Origin: VRUE01 sp963837695
Lineage (GTDB): Bacteria; Actinomycetota; Thermoleophilia; Solirubrobacterales; 70-9
Assembly (NCBI GenBank): GCA_963837695.1
Contig: CAWINZ010000005.1
Span: forward strand, 62,001-126,000
Direction of reading: 5' to 3'
Length of the DNA stretch: 64,000 nucleotides
The notes below the pieces were generated by a model. That model did not search any database and had not been told where the DNA came from. It worked only from the letters and a program-made list of their open reading frames with translations. Numbering within the stretch: position 1 is the stretch's first letter; each line of letters begins with the position of its first letter. The position numbers were made by a program, and so were the translations under genes. Below are positions 1 through 7,955 of the stretch, one piece after another.

Positions 1-137
1 CCCTCTTTCTTGATGCAGTTAGTTAAGAAGCGGCGCGCACCATAACATAAAGATGATCATCAAAGTCAAGAAACGCGCATGCGACTTTTGACGTGCCAGA
101 GCACGTACAAAGTCCGCAGCGGCGACCGGGGGGCGTT

Positions 138-593
138 CTAGCGGGGGGCCCAGGCGTCCGCGGGCGCGGCGAGATCCCTGATCTCGGCCGGCAGCTCGCC
201 GGCCACGAGGTCGGCGAGGGTGACGTGCTCGAGGACGGCGCGGAGGTTGGCGCGGACGGCGATCCAGACCTCCTGCAGGTGCTGGGCGTTGCCCTTGTAC
301 TCGATGTCCTCGGGGGGCGAGGACTGCACGTGGGCGATCGGCCCCTCGACGGCACGGACGATGTCGGCGACGGTGATCGCATCGGCGGGCTTAGCCAGCC
401 AGTAGCCACCCTTGGCCCCCCGCCGCGCCCGCACGATCCCGTGGTGCTTCATCTCGAGCAGGATGTGCTCGAGGAACTGCAGGGGAATGTCCTGCGCCTC
501 GGCCAGCCTCTCCCCCTTGACGGGCTCCTCGCCCGCCGCAGCAAGCTCGGCGGCGGCCCGGACGGCGTAGTCGGCCTTTGCTGAGACACGCAT
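138..593 (-). CDS. Rrf2 family transcriptional regulator
   Basis: A 151-residue protein with the Rrf2 winged helix: an N-terminal helix-turn-helix starting MRVSAKADYAVRAA, a recognition region IPLQFLEHILLEMKHHGIV and the typical wing motif RGAKGGYWLAKP. IscR/NsrR/RsrR-type members bind an Fe-S cluster through three cysteines near residue 100. This protein has no cysteine, so it more likely senses a small molecule or a partner protein, as CymR does. It lies 12 nt downstream of the TauE-type exporter on the same strand and is probably its co-transcribed regulator. A link to sulfur control is inferred from this neighbour and from CymR-like relatives. Confidence 0.9.
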   Translation of the reverse strand: MRVSAKADYAVRAAAELAAAGEEPVKGERLAEAQDIPLQFLEHILLEMKHHGIVRARRGAKGGYWLAKPADAITVADIVRAVEGPIAHVQSSPPEDIEYKGNAQHLQEVWIAVRANLRAVLEHVTLADLVAGELPAEIRDLAAPADAWAPR

Positions 594-605
594 AGAGCTA
601 GTTAA

Positions 606-1517
606 TCAACCGGCCGATTCGAGGGCGAGCTCCGCCGCTTCGCGTTGGCGGCGCTTGTGGAGGATTCGGGGTGCGGCGAGGACCGCGCCCAGGCCGATTC
701 CCGCGATGAGGGCCGCGATCGGCCAGACGTTTGGGTCGCCCTTCTGGATCGTGACTATGCCCGAGCCGACGAGGACGATGCCGAGGGCGGTGCGGATGAA
801 GCCCTGTGGGGCTTTGCTGGAGAGGGCGGCGCCGATGATCACCCCCGGGATCGAGCCGATCAGGATGTTGCCGGCGAGGACGAAGTCGACGTTGCCGCCC
901 ACCCAGTGGGCGATGCCCGCCGCCCAGAGCAGGATCGCGGCGTGGAAGACGTCGGTGCCGACGACCTTTTTCGGCGCCAGGCGGTACACGGCGATCAGCA
1001 GAATCGCGATCACGGTGCCCGATCCCGCCGAGGTGATCCCGATCACGAAGCCGGTCGTCGCTCCGATCAGGACGGCGGAGACTTTGTGGCGTCGCTCGAC
1101 GTCGAAGCGGTCGCGCTCCTCGACCAGGTTGCGCAGGATCAGCGCTCGCGCCAGGGTGATGATGCCGACCATCAGCAGGGTGCCGCCGAGGACCGCGTAG
1201 ACGAGCGAGTCGAGCCGGGCTTCGCCGACGTGGTTCTCGATCACCGAGACCAGCGCCACCCCGCCGACGGCTGCCGGGACGCTGCCGAGGGCCAGCCATC
1301 TGACCAGCTCCATGTTCACGGTCTTCATCTGCAGGTGGCGCCAGCCGCCGACCGTCTTGGTCACGGCCGAGTAGAAGATGTCGGTGCCGATCGCCGTCGT
1401 CGGCTGGATCCCGAAGATCAGGATCAGCAGCGGCGTCATCAGGGATCCCCCGCCCATCCCCGTCATGCCGACGAGGATGCCGATACCGAGACCGAAGAAG
1501 ATGATTGCCGGGTCCAT
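606..1517 (-). CDS. TauE/SafE (TSUP) family sulfite/sulfonate exporter-like permease
   Basis: A 303-residue membrane protein with about eight hydrophobic segments in two repeated halves. Both halves carry glycine-rich TSUP signatures: GMTGMGGGSLMTPLL near the N-terminus and GITSAGSGTVIAILL in the middle. The family exports sulfite, sulfoacetate or related organosulfur anions across the cytoplasmic membrane. The ATG start at 1517 places the first membrane segment directly at the N-terminus. It is the first gene of an operon with the Rrf2 regulator and is divergent from the ThiXYZ-like importer. The substrate cannot be read from sequence. Confidence 0.88.
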   Translation of the reverse strand: MDPAIIFFGLGIGILVGMTGMGGGSLMTPLLILIFGIQPTTAIGTDIFYSAVTKTVGGWRHLQMKTVNMELVRWLALGSVPAAVGGVALVSVIENHVGEARLDSLVYAVLGGTLLMVGIITLARALILRNLVEERDRFDVERRHKVSAVLIGATTGFVIGITSAGSGTVIAILLIAVYRLAPKKVVGTDVFHAAILLWAAGIAHWVGGNVDFVLAGNILIGSIPGVIIGAALSSKAPQGFIRTALGIVLVGSGIVTIQKGDPNVWPIAALIAGIGLGAVLAAPRILHKRRQREAAELALESAG

Positions 1518-1546
1518 CAGATGCCCCCAGGGTGGTTATCGACTTT

Positions 1547-1565
1547 CCTGACCTCTTTGGTCAGG
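1547..1565. promoter_or_regulatory. Perfect 7-bp inverted repeat between divergent operons
   Basis: CCTGACC and GGTCAGG flank a 5-nt loop (TCTTT) in the 75-nt gap between the TauE-like gene and the ABC ATPase gene. The position suits an operator shared by both promoters, for example for the Rrf2 protein, or a short 5'-UTR hairpin of the importer. No TPP-riboswitch core is visible here. Confidence 0.4.
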
Positions 1566-1592
1566 AGCGGGGAGTGCGCCAGGATACCCAAT

Positions 1593-2408
1593 GTGGGCAC
1601 CGAAGCCAAGCAATTCGGCGTCGCGCCGCGATCGCCTGCCGGCGAGTCGCCGAGCGCCGCGGTCTCGATCCGGGGGCTCGGCCACAGCTACGGCGCGCTG
1701 GAGGCGATCGAGCGTCTCGACCTGGACGTCCCCGCGCACGGCGTGCTCGGCCTCGTCGGCCCCTCGGGTTGCGGCAAGTCGACCCTGCTCGAGCTGATCG
1801 CCGGACTGCAGCAGCCGAGCGCGGGAGAGATCGAGATCGGCGACAGCGGCGAGCCGGCCGAGCGCCTCGCACGCTGCACCTTCATGCCCCAGCGCGACAT
1901 GCTGCTGCCCTGGCTGTCGGCGATCGACAACGCCGCGTTGGCCTTACGCAACCGCGGCGTCGGCCAGCGCGCGGCGCGCGAGCAAGCGGGGCTCCTCTTC
2001 GAGCGCTTCGGCCTGGCCGGCTTCGAGCGCGCCCGGCCGGCGGAGCTCTCGGGCGGGATGCGGCAACGGGTCGCCTTCCTGCGCACGCTCGTCGCCGGCA
2101 AGCCGGTGCTGGCGCTGGACGAGCCGTTCGCCTCGCTCGACGCGATCACCCGCGCCGAGATGCAGGGTTGGCTGTCCGAGGCGCTGGCGGCAGACCCGCG
2201 CACGGTGGTCCTCGTCAGCCACGACGTCGAGGAGGCGCTCTATCTCTCCGACCGCGTCGCCGTGCTCTCGGCGCGGCCGGCGCGCGTGGTCGAGGAGCTG
2301 AGCGCGCCGGCGCCCCGGGCCCCCGACCGCGACGCCGCGGTCACCAATCCCGAGTTCATCGCCGTCCGCGAGCGCGCCATGGCCGCCCTGCACCGGGGTT
2401 CGCAGTGA
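1593..2408 (+). CDS. ABC transporter ATP-binding protein (nitrate/sulfonate/pyrimidine class)
   Basis: A 271-residue ATPase subunit. Walker A is GPSGCGKST, the signature is LSGGMRQRV, Walker B is VLALDEP, and an H-loop histidine sits in LVSHDVEEAL. The order ATPase, permease, binding protein and the similarity to the SsuB/TauB/ThiZ class fit an importer. The frame is open far upstream on the strand opposite TauE. I chose GTG 1593 because it gives a normal N-terminus before the first beta strand; no strong ribosome binding site decides it. Together with the next two genes it should form one transporter for a pyrimidine-type thiamine precursor. Confidence 0.9.
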   Translation: MGTEAKQFGVAPRSPAGESPSAAVSIRGLGHSYGALEAIERLDLDVPAHGVLGLVGPSGCGKSTLLELIAGLQQPSAGEIEIGDSGEPAERLARCTFMPQRDMLLPWLSAIDNAALALRNRGVGQRAAREQAGLLFERFGLAGFERARPAELSGGMRQRVAFLRTLVAGKPVLALDEPFASLDAITRAEMQGWLSEALAADPRTVVLVSHDVEEALYLSDRVAVLSARPARVVEELSAPAPRAPDRDAAVTNPEFIAVRERAMAALHRGSQ

Positions 2409-2463
2409 ACCCTTGGCGACTTACCGTCCTACGCAGGGGGGCTAACTCGCCACGGGGGCTGGG

Positions 2464-3216
2464 GTGAAGCGCTGGCTGCCGTCCCTCGCCCTGCTTGCGG
2501 TGCTGATCGGCGCCTGGCAGATCGCCGCGAGCAGCGGCCTGCTCGCGAACGCGCTCAACGTCGACGCCATTCTCGCCCCCTCACCCGCCGAAATCGCCTC
2601 CTCGCTGTGGGAGAACCGCTCGCTGCTCGCCGAAAACGCCTGGGTCACCCTGCGGGAGATTCTGCTCGGCTTCCTCTGTGGGCTCGCGGCGGGGCTGGCC
2701 TTTGCCGTCCTGCTGCGCATCTCCGCAACCCTGCGCCGCGCCTTCTACCCGCTGATGGTTGCCTCGCAGGCGATTCCGATCCTCGTCATCGCGCCGATCC
2801 TGGTCGTCTGGTTCGGCTACGGGATCGGGCCGAAGCTCGTCGTCGTAGCTTTGATCTGCTTCTTCCCGATCGCCGTCAACGCGACCGACGGGCTGCGCTC
2901 GGTCGATCCGGAGGCGACCAAGATGATGCGCACGCTCAACGGCTCCCGCCTGCAGGTGCTGTGGCGGCTGGAATGGCCCACCTCGCTGCCCTTCGTCTTC
3001 AGCGGCGCCCGGATCGCCGCGGCGTTCGCGCCGATTGCCGCGATCTTCGGCGAGTGGGCGGGCGCCAACACCGGCCTCGGCGTCCTGATCCGCGAAGACA
3101 GCGCAAACCTGCAGACCGCGCGCATGTTCGCCGCCGCCGCAATCCTCAGCGCGATCGCGCTCTTGCTCTACGGCTTGCTGGCGCTCGCAGAGCGCCGCAT
3201 CGTCACTTGGCGATAG
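2464..3216 (+). CDS. ABC transporter permease (BPD_transp_1; ThiX/SsuC-like)
   Basis: A 250-residue integral membrane protein with about six membrane segments. The EAA-like cytoplasmic loop, which contacts the ATPase, is recognisable around WRLEWPTSLPFVFSGARIA, followed by GEWAGANTGLGVLI. It starts with GTG at 2464, 55 nt after the ATPase stop, and ends 10 nt before the binding-protein gene, so the three genes are one operon. Substrate identity comes from the binding protein rather than from this subunit. Confidence 0.9.
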   Translation: MKRWLPSLALLAVLIGAWQIAASSGLLANALNVDAILAPSPAEIASSLWENRSLLAENAWVTLREILLGFLCGLAAGLAFAVLLRISATLRRAFYPLMVASQAIPILVIAPILVVWFGYGIGPKLVVVALICFFPIAVNATDGLRSVDPEATKMMRTLNGSRLQVLWRLEWPTSLPFVFSGARIAAAFAPIAAIFGEWAGANTGLGVLIREDSANLQTARMFAAAAILSAIALLLYGLLALAERRIVTWR

Positions 3217-3226
3217 AAAGCAGGGG

Positions 3227-4234
3227 ATGAGTTTCCCCCGACTGCCGGCGATCGCCCTCGCCGTCGCCCTACTCGCCCTCGCCCTGGGGCTCGCTGCCTG
3301 TGGTGAGAAGAGCGAGGACACCACGGGCGGCGCGAGCGAACCGCTCAGCCTGACGCTCGACTTCTACCCCAACCCCGACCACGCCGGCATCTACATGGCG
3401 CAGAAGCTCGGCTACTTCCGCGAAGCCGGCCTCGACGTCTCGATCCAGACCCCCGCCGACCCGGCGGCGCCGATCAAGCTGCTCGCCGCGGGAAAGACCG
3501 ACCTGGCGATCTCCTATGAGCCCGAGGTGATGCTGGCCCGCGAACAGGGCCTCGACGTGGTCGCCGTCGGCGCCCTGGTCGACCGCCCGCTGACCTCGCT
3601 GATCTGGCTGAAGAAGTCAGGCGTGAAGGGGGTGGCCGACCTGCGCGGCAAGACGATCGCGACCGCCGGGATCCCCTACCAGGACGCCTACCTGAAGACG
3701 ATCCTCGCCCGCGCCAAGCTGACCCCCGCCGACGTGAAGAGCGTCAACGTCGGCTACGGGCTGCTGCCGGCGCTCGTCGGCGGCAGCGCGCAGGCGATGC
3801 TGGGCGGGTTCAGCAACGTCGAGGGAGTCGACCTGCGCCTGCGCGGCAAGGACCCGGTCGTCACCCCGGTCGACAAGCTGGGCGTGCCCACCTACGACGA
3901 GCTCGTCCTCGTCGCCCGCCGCGACCGGCTCGAAGCGGACCCGCAGGCGATCCACCTCTTCCTCGGCGCGCTGGCGCGCGGCACGGCCGCGGCGATCGAG
4001 CGCCCCGGCGCGACGACCAAGGCGTTGCTCGAAGCCAACCCGAACCTCAATCCGAAGCTGACCAGGGCCGAGGTCGCAGCGACGCTGCCGCTGCTCTCCA
4101 AGCGCGGCACGATGAACCCCGCCGAGTGGCAGGCGTTCATCGCCTGGATGAACGAAAACGGGCTGATCGCCGGCCGCCCGACGACCGCCGAAGTGCTCAG
4201 CAACGCCTACCTAGCGGGCCAGATCCCCGATTAG
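3227..4234 (+). CDS. NMT1/THI5-like ABC substrate-binding lipoprotein (ThiY-like)
   Basis: A 335-residue protein. The N-terminal signal peptide ends in a lipobox (LGLAAC, Cys at about residue 25), so it is predicted to be anchored outside the membrane. The mature part opens with LTLDFYPNPDHAGIYMAQ, the hallmark of NMT1/THI5/ThiY proteins that bind formylaminopyrimidine or hydroxymethylpyrimidine for thiamine synthesis. The rest (GYFREAGLDV, LAAGKTDLAISYEPE) is typical of this periplasmic-binding fold. Thiamine precursor uptake is an inference from family; riboflavin or other heterocycles are alternatives. The 3' end overlaps the convergent GGDEF-EAL gene by 24 nt. Confidence 0.85.
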   Translation: MSFPRLPAIALAVALLALALGLAACGEKSEDTTGGASEPLSLTLDFYPNPDHAGIYMAQKLGYFREAGLDVSIQTPADPAAPIKLLAAGKTDLAISYEPEVMLAREQGLDVVAVGALVDRPLTSLIWLKKSGVKGVADLRGKTIATAGIPYQDAYLKTILARAKLTPADVKSVNVGYGLLPALVGGSAQAMLGGFSNVEGVDLRLRGKDPVVTPVDKLGVPTYDELVLVARRDRLEADPQAIHLFLGALARGTAAAIERPGATTKALLEANPNLNPKLTRAEVAATLPLLSKRGTMNPAEWQAFIAWMNENGLIAGRPTTAEVLSNAYLAGQIPD

Positions 4235-6511
4235 CTCGAAGCCGCCCTCGCGCAGCAGGCTCGTCACCTTCTGCGCTGCGAGCGGGCGCGAGAAGAGGTG
4301 GCCCTGGGCGTAGTCGCAGCCCAGCCGGCGCAGCTCGGAGAGCTGTGCCTCGTTCTCGACCCCCTCGGCGATCGAGTCGAGCGAGAGGGCGCGGGCCATG
4401 CCGATCACGGCCTCGACGATCGCCGTGCGCTCCTGTTCGACGCCAAGGCCCTCGACGAAGGAGCGGTCGATCTTCAACGCGTCGAAGGGAAAGCGGTTGA
4501 GGTAGGCAAGCGACGAGTAACCGGTGCCGAAGTCGTCGAGGACGAGGCGGACGCCGATCTCGCTCAGCGCCTCCAGGGTCGCGGTGGCGCCGGCCGGCTC
4601 TTCGACGAGCACGCTCTCGGTCACCTCCAGCCGCAGGTTGATCGGGTCGAGGCCGGTGCGGGCGAGGATCTCGCGCACCGAGTCGGCCAGGTCGCGGTGT
4701 GCCACCTGACGGGCCGAGAGGTTGACGGCGACGTCGAGGGGCCGCTGGTCGGGGCGCATGTCGTGCCAGCCGAGCGCCTGGCGGCAGGCCGTCTCCTGGA
4801 CCCAGCTGCCGATCGGTTCGATCAGGCCGCTGTCCTCGGCGATCGAGACGAACTCGCCGGGGTCGAGCATGCCGCGCTCGGGGTGGTTCCAGCGCACCAG
4901 CGCCTCGACGCCGACGATCTCGCCGTTGCCGAGGGCGACGACCGGTTGGTAGTGCAGCTCGAGCTCGTCGCGGTCGAGCGCGTGGCGCAGCTCGCGCTCG
5001 GTCTGCAGGCGGCGCACGGCGCGCGCCCGCATCTCGGCGTCAAAGACCTCACAGCGCCCCCGGCCGCGCTCCTTGGCCCGGTACATCGCCGCGTCGGCGT
5101 CGCGGATCAAGAGCTCGGCGTCGACCGGTTCGCGGCCGGTGGGCCGGGCGACGGCGATGCCGATGCTGGCGGTGACGAAGTGGTCGGCGCCGCCCATCGA
5201 GTAGGGCTCCGTGAAGGCGCCCGCCACCCGGTCGGCGATCGCCAGCGCCTCGTCCTCATCGGTGAGCCGGTCGACGAGGATGCCGAACTCGTCGCCGCCA
5301 AAACGGGCGACGATGTCGCCCGGGCGCAGGTGGGCGCGCAGGCGGGGGGCGACGGCGCGGAGCAGATCGTCGCCAGCGTGATGGCCGATGCTGTCGTTGA
5401 TCAGCTTGAAGTGGTCGAGGTCGAGGAAGAGGATGCCGACCGGCGAGCCCGAGGCGATGCTACGGCGCAGCGCGTCACGCAGCGAGTCGACGAAGCTGGG
5501 CCGGTTGGGGAGGCCGGTCAGCGAGTCGTGCAGAACCCGGTGGCGCAGAGCCTCATCGGCGCTGTGGCGCTCCAGGGCGTCGGCCAGGACGTTCGCCGAG
5601 GCCTGGACGAAGTGGACGTCTTGGGGGGTGAAGCGGCTGGGCTCGGTGGAGTGGATGTCGAGCACGCCGAAGGGGCGCTCCTTGCCGGCGATCGGCACCG
5701 CGAGGCTGCTGCGCACACCGAGCACGCGCAGGGCCGGAGGCATTGAGAAACGGCGCTCGCTCGACCAGTCGTCGACGATCACGTGCAGGCCCGACTCCAG
5801 CGCCGCGCCGGCGTGGGAGTCGCGGGCCGCCGAGGCGCGGCGCTCGGCGCCTCCCTCCCGCTCCTCGAGCCCGGCGCGCAGGTGGAGCCGCCGCCCCTCG
5901 CGGCCCGCTTCCCAGACGCAGGCCGCCTCGACCCCGTCGATCTCGGTCATCAGCGGGACCGCCTGCTTGGCCAGCCGGGTCGGATCGCCGTCCTGGAGCG
6001 CGTAGCGGCCCAGCCGCGCTACCGCGGCCTGTTGGGCGGCGGCTCGCTTCAGCTCCTGCTCGGCGATCTTGCGCTCGGTAATGTCGTAGAGGACGCCGTG
6101 CCAGACCGGGGTCCCCTCGGCGTCGGGCTCGAGCACCGCCTCGTCGAGGATCCAGACGGTGGCGCCCTCGCGGGTGATCATCCGGTAGTCGACCGGCGGG
6201 GCACCGCCTTCGGAGGCCACCTTGCCGGTCTCCTGCTCGAGCGCGCGCTCGCGGTCGTCGGGATGCAGCCGTTGCGCCCAGAGCCCCGGGTCGGCCATCC
6301 ACTCCTCCGGGCTGTAGCCGAGGATCTCCTCGATCTGGGGGCTGACGTAGCGCCAGTGACCCCGCTCGCCCAGCTCGCAGGAATAGACGATCGCCGGCAG
6401 GCGCTCGACCAGGCGGCGGTAATCGTCGCCGGCCGAGGAAATCTCGTCGAGGAACTCGGTCACCCGCTCTTCGGGCCAGCCCTCGTCCCTAGAACCGCCC
6501 TCGCGTGCCAT
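4211..6511 (-). CDS. PAS-GAF-GGDEF-EAL cyclic-di-GMP synthase/phosphodiesterase
   Basis: A 766-residue signalling protein without obvious membrane segments. The order is PAS/PAC (about residues 30-155), GAF (about 165-315), GGDEF (about 330-495) and EAL (about 505-760). The cyclase site RFGGDEFG near residue 405 is intact. The EAL domain keeps EALVRW near 533, NLSARQ, and DDFGTGYSSL near 657, so both activities appear possible. PAS and GAF presumably sense a ligand, redox state or light and set the balance of c-di-GMP synthesis and breakdown. It is transcribed alone, 42 nt downstream of the DNA glycosylase gene. Confidence 0.93.
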   Translation of the reverse strand: MAREGGSRDEGWPEERVTEFLDEISSAGDDYRRLVERLPAIVYSCELGERGHWRYVSPQIEEILGYSPEEWMADPGLWAQRLHPDDRERALEQETGKVASEGGAPPVDYRMITREGATVWILDEAVLEPDAEGTPVWHGVLYDITERKIAEQELKRAAAQQAAVARLGRYALQDGDPTRLAKQAVPLMTEIDGVEAACVWEAGREGRRLHLRAGLEEREGGAERRASAARDSHAGAALESGLHVIVDDWSSERRFSMPPALRVLGVRSSLAVPIAGKERPFGVLDIHSTEPSRFTPQDVHFVQASANVLADALERHSADEALRHRVLHDSLTGLPNRPSFVDSLRDALRRSIASGSPVGILFLDLDHFKLINDSIGHHAGDDLLRAVAPRLRAHLRPGDIVARFGGDEFGILVDRLTDEDEALAIADRVAGAFTEPYSMGGADHFVTASIGIAVARPTGREPVDAELLIRDADAAMYRAKERGRGRCEVFDAEMRARAVRRLQTERELRHALDRDELELHYQPVVALGNGEIVGVEALVRWNHPERGMLDPGEFVSIAEDSGLIEPIGSWVQETACRQALGWHDMRPDQRPLDVAVNLSARQVAHRDLADSVREILARTGLDPINLRLEVTESVLVEEPAGATATLEALSEIGVRLVLDDFGTGYSSLAYLNRFPFDALKIDRSFVEGLGVEQERTAIVEAVIGMARALSLDSIAEGVENEAQLSELRRLGCDYAQGHLFSRPLAAQKVTSLLREGGFELIGDLAR

Positions 6512-6553
6512 GCGGGCCTATCGGCAGGGCGCCTGCTTGCTTGAAGCCTGGGC

Positions 6554-7507
6554 CTACCTGTACAGACCGATCGTCCAGAGGCCCGCCAGGCCGCGAAAAG
6601 GTGCGTACGGCGCGTAGAACTCCTCGACCTCCTCGACCGTGGCGCGGCGGCCGAGGCGAGCGAGGCGACCGACCAGCTTCAGGTAGATCAGATCGCCAGC
6701 CGGGAGCGAGTCGGGATCGCCGCGGCCGAACAGGCCCAGGCACTGCACGGTCCAGGAGCCGATCTCGGGGATCGCGAGCAGTCGCGCGTCCGCGGCGGGG
6801 TCGCCGGGAGAGACCCGCCCGGCGGCGATCTCGCGGGCGACCGCGCGCAGGGCGACCGCGCGGGCCGGCGAGAGATCCATCGAGGCGAGTTCGGCCGGCG
6901 CCCGGCCGGCGATCGTCTCTGCCCCCGGCACATCGCGCAGCGCGCCGCGGTCACGGTCCAGGCGAGAGCCCCAACGGCCGACGATGCGGCGCTGGATGAC
7001 CGCCGCCCGCTCGGTCTCGATCAGCTGCTTGACGACCGCCCAGGCGAGCGCCTCCCAGGCCCACGGGCGGCGGCGGGGGCGCAGCCAGGGACGGCGGCGC
7101 AGAAGCGGCCCGAGCAACGGGTCGCGACGGAAGCGTCGGTAGACCTCGCCGAGGTCGTCGTCGACCCCCAGCGCGAAGCGCATCCGCTCGATGGCGACGC
7201 GCAGCTGCGCGGGACCGGCGGGGCGGCTCGGCGAGGCCGGAAGCGAGCGCGGCGCCACCAGCGCCGCCGGATCGACCGGCTCGGCGCGCAGCGCGACCCG
7301 ACCCTTGCCCGGCTCCCAAGCCCGCACGAGCACCGGGCTCTGCTCGACCCGCAGGAGGCGCGAAAGCACCCCGTCGCGAACCGACATCGTCCGATCCTCG
7401 CTGCTGTAAGCGGGCAACCGAAACGGCGAAGGCGGCCGAACCTCCAGGTCGATGGGCCTAAAACCGGTGATATAGGCCTGTTTTAGGCCCGCCGACGGGC
7501 TGTTCAC
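6554..7507 (-). CDS. HhH-GPD DNA glycosylase (AlkA-like 3-methyladenine glycosylase)
   Basis: A 317-residue protein with an AlkA-type N-terminal region (EVRPPSPFRLPAYS) and a helix-hairpin-helix GPD core. The hairpin and catalytic region read IPEIGSWTVQCLGLFGRGDPDSLPAGD; the aspartate of the last GD is the expected catalytic residue. The predicted role is base-excision repair of alkylated purines. The GTG start at 7507 overlaps the stop of the upstream small gene (GTGA), which supports this long start. Residues about 6-19 are then encoded by palindromic element C1, as if the element had been inserted in frame at the 5' end. ATG 7387 is an alternative but would cut off the conserved EVRPP segment. 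Confidence 0.85.
   Translation of the reverse strand: MNSPSAGLKQAYITGFRPIDLEVRPPSPFRLPAYSSEDRTMSVRDGVLSRLLRVEQSPVLVRAWEPGKGRVALRAEPVDPAALVAPRSLPASPSRPAGPAQLRVAIERMRFALGVDDDLGEVYRRFRRDPLLGPLLRRRPWLRPRRRPWAWEALAWAVVKQLIETERAAVIQRRIVGRWGSRLDRDRGALRDVPGAETIAGRAPAELASMDLSPARAVALRAVAREIAAGRVSPGDPAADARLLAIPEIGSWTVQCLGLFGRGDPDSLPAGDLIYLKLVGRLARLGRRATVEEVEEFYAPYAPFRGLAGLWTIGLYR
7451..7499. repeat. Palindromic element family C, copy C1
   Basis: The inner stem GGGCCTAAAAC (7454-7464) pairs with GTTTTAGGCCC (7480-7490), followed by GCCGACGGG on one flank. The element resembles C2, C3 and C4. Read on the minus strand it encodes GLKQAYITGFRP near the N-terminus of the DNA glycosylase. Confidence 0.75.
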
Positions 7508-7770
7508 CTGCCGAGCAGGTGCACGTCCACGAGAAACGAGCGGCTGGCGACGACCTTGGGCTGCTTGCCACGCCGAGGCAGCAACCTGCCCTGCGAGTTC
7601 TTGGCGACCGCGCCGACGGCACGCACGGCGGCCACGGTCGCGGCGCCGGCAAGCACACCGCCCACAGCAGCTATCGCAGCCGTCCGAGCCTCGCCACGAA
7701 GGGCCAGCCCACCGGGCGCCTGGTGCGGCAGCACGCGGACACGAACCGGCTCAAGCTCAAACTCACTCAC
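7504..7770 (-). CDS. Small alanine/valine-rich protein of unknown function
   Basis: An 88-residue protein I do not recognise. It has an acidic N-terminus (MSEFELEPVRVRVLP), a middle hydrophobic glycine/alanine stretch (about residues 30-58, possibly one membrane segment) and a basic C-terminal part with KNSQGRLLPRRGKQPK. Its TGA stop overlaps the GTG start of the DNA glycosylase, so the two genes appear translationally coupled. This coupling is the main reason to believe the gene. No function can be assigned. Confidence 0.6.
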   Translation of the reverse strand: MSEFELEPVRVRVLPHQAPGGLALRGEARTAAIAAVGGVLAGAATVAAVRAVGAVAKNSQGRLLPRRGKQPKVVASRSFLVDVHLLGR

Positions 7771-7841
7771 CCAGCCGACCTTAGCGATCCAACCAGCTCA
7801 ATCCAGCGACAAAGCCGGAAACTGCGCGCTTAAACAACCTG

Positions 7842-7955
7842 GGAGCCATCGCGGTAGGGGTGGAACGTCTTGTACTTTTTCGGTGTCGGCATTGGGCGAC
7901 AGCCCATCCGCGATCCACCGAAAGAAGTTAAGTGGAACCCTACCGCGATGGCTCC
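7842..7955 (-). repeat. Palindromic element family A, copy A1
   Basis: The outer arms (7842-7859 and 7938-7955, 18 bp) pair perfectly. On the minus strand the core reads CCACTTAACTTCTTTCGGTG, then GGGCTGTCGCCC, then CACCGAAAAAGTACAAGACG. One arm contains the stop codon and last codons (EPSR) of the GNAT gene. Confidence 0.9.

Noticed and set aside
645..1592. Long + strand reading frame continuing upstream of the ABC ATPase
   Set aside because: It is antisense to the well-supported TauE-like gene; its translation is Asp/Arg-rich without any domain and arises from GC-rich codon bias.
4298..5746. 482-codon + strand ORF opposite the GGDEF-EAL gene
   Set aside because: The GGDEF-EAL frame has complete catalytic motifs; the opposite frame has only low-complexity composition.
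7842..7955. Family A elements as plain Rho-independent terminators
   Set aside because: No U-tract follows the stems, the internal loops are strictly conserved, and copy A7 lies between two divergent starts.
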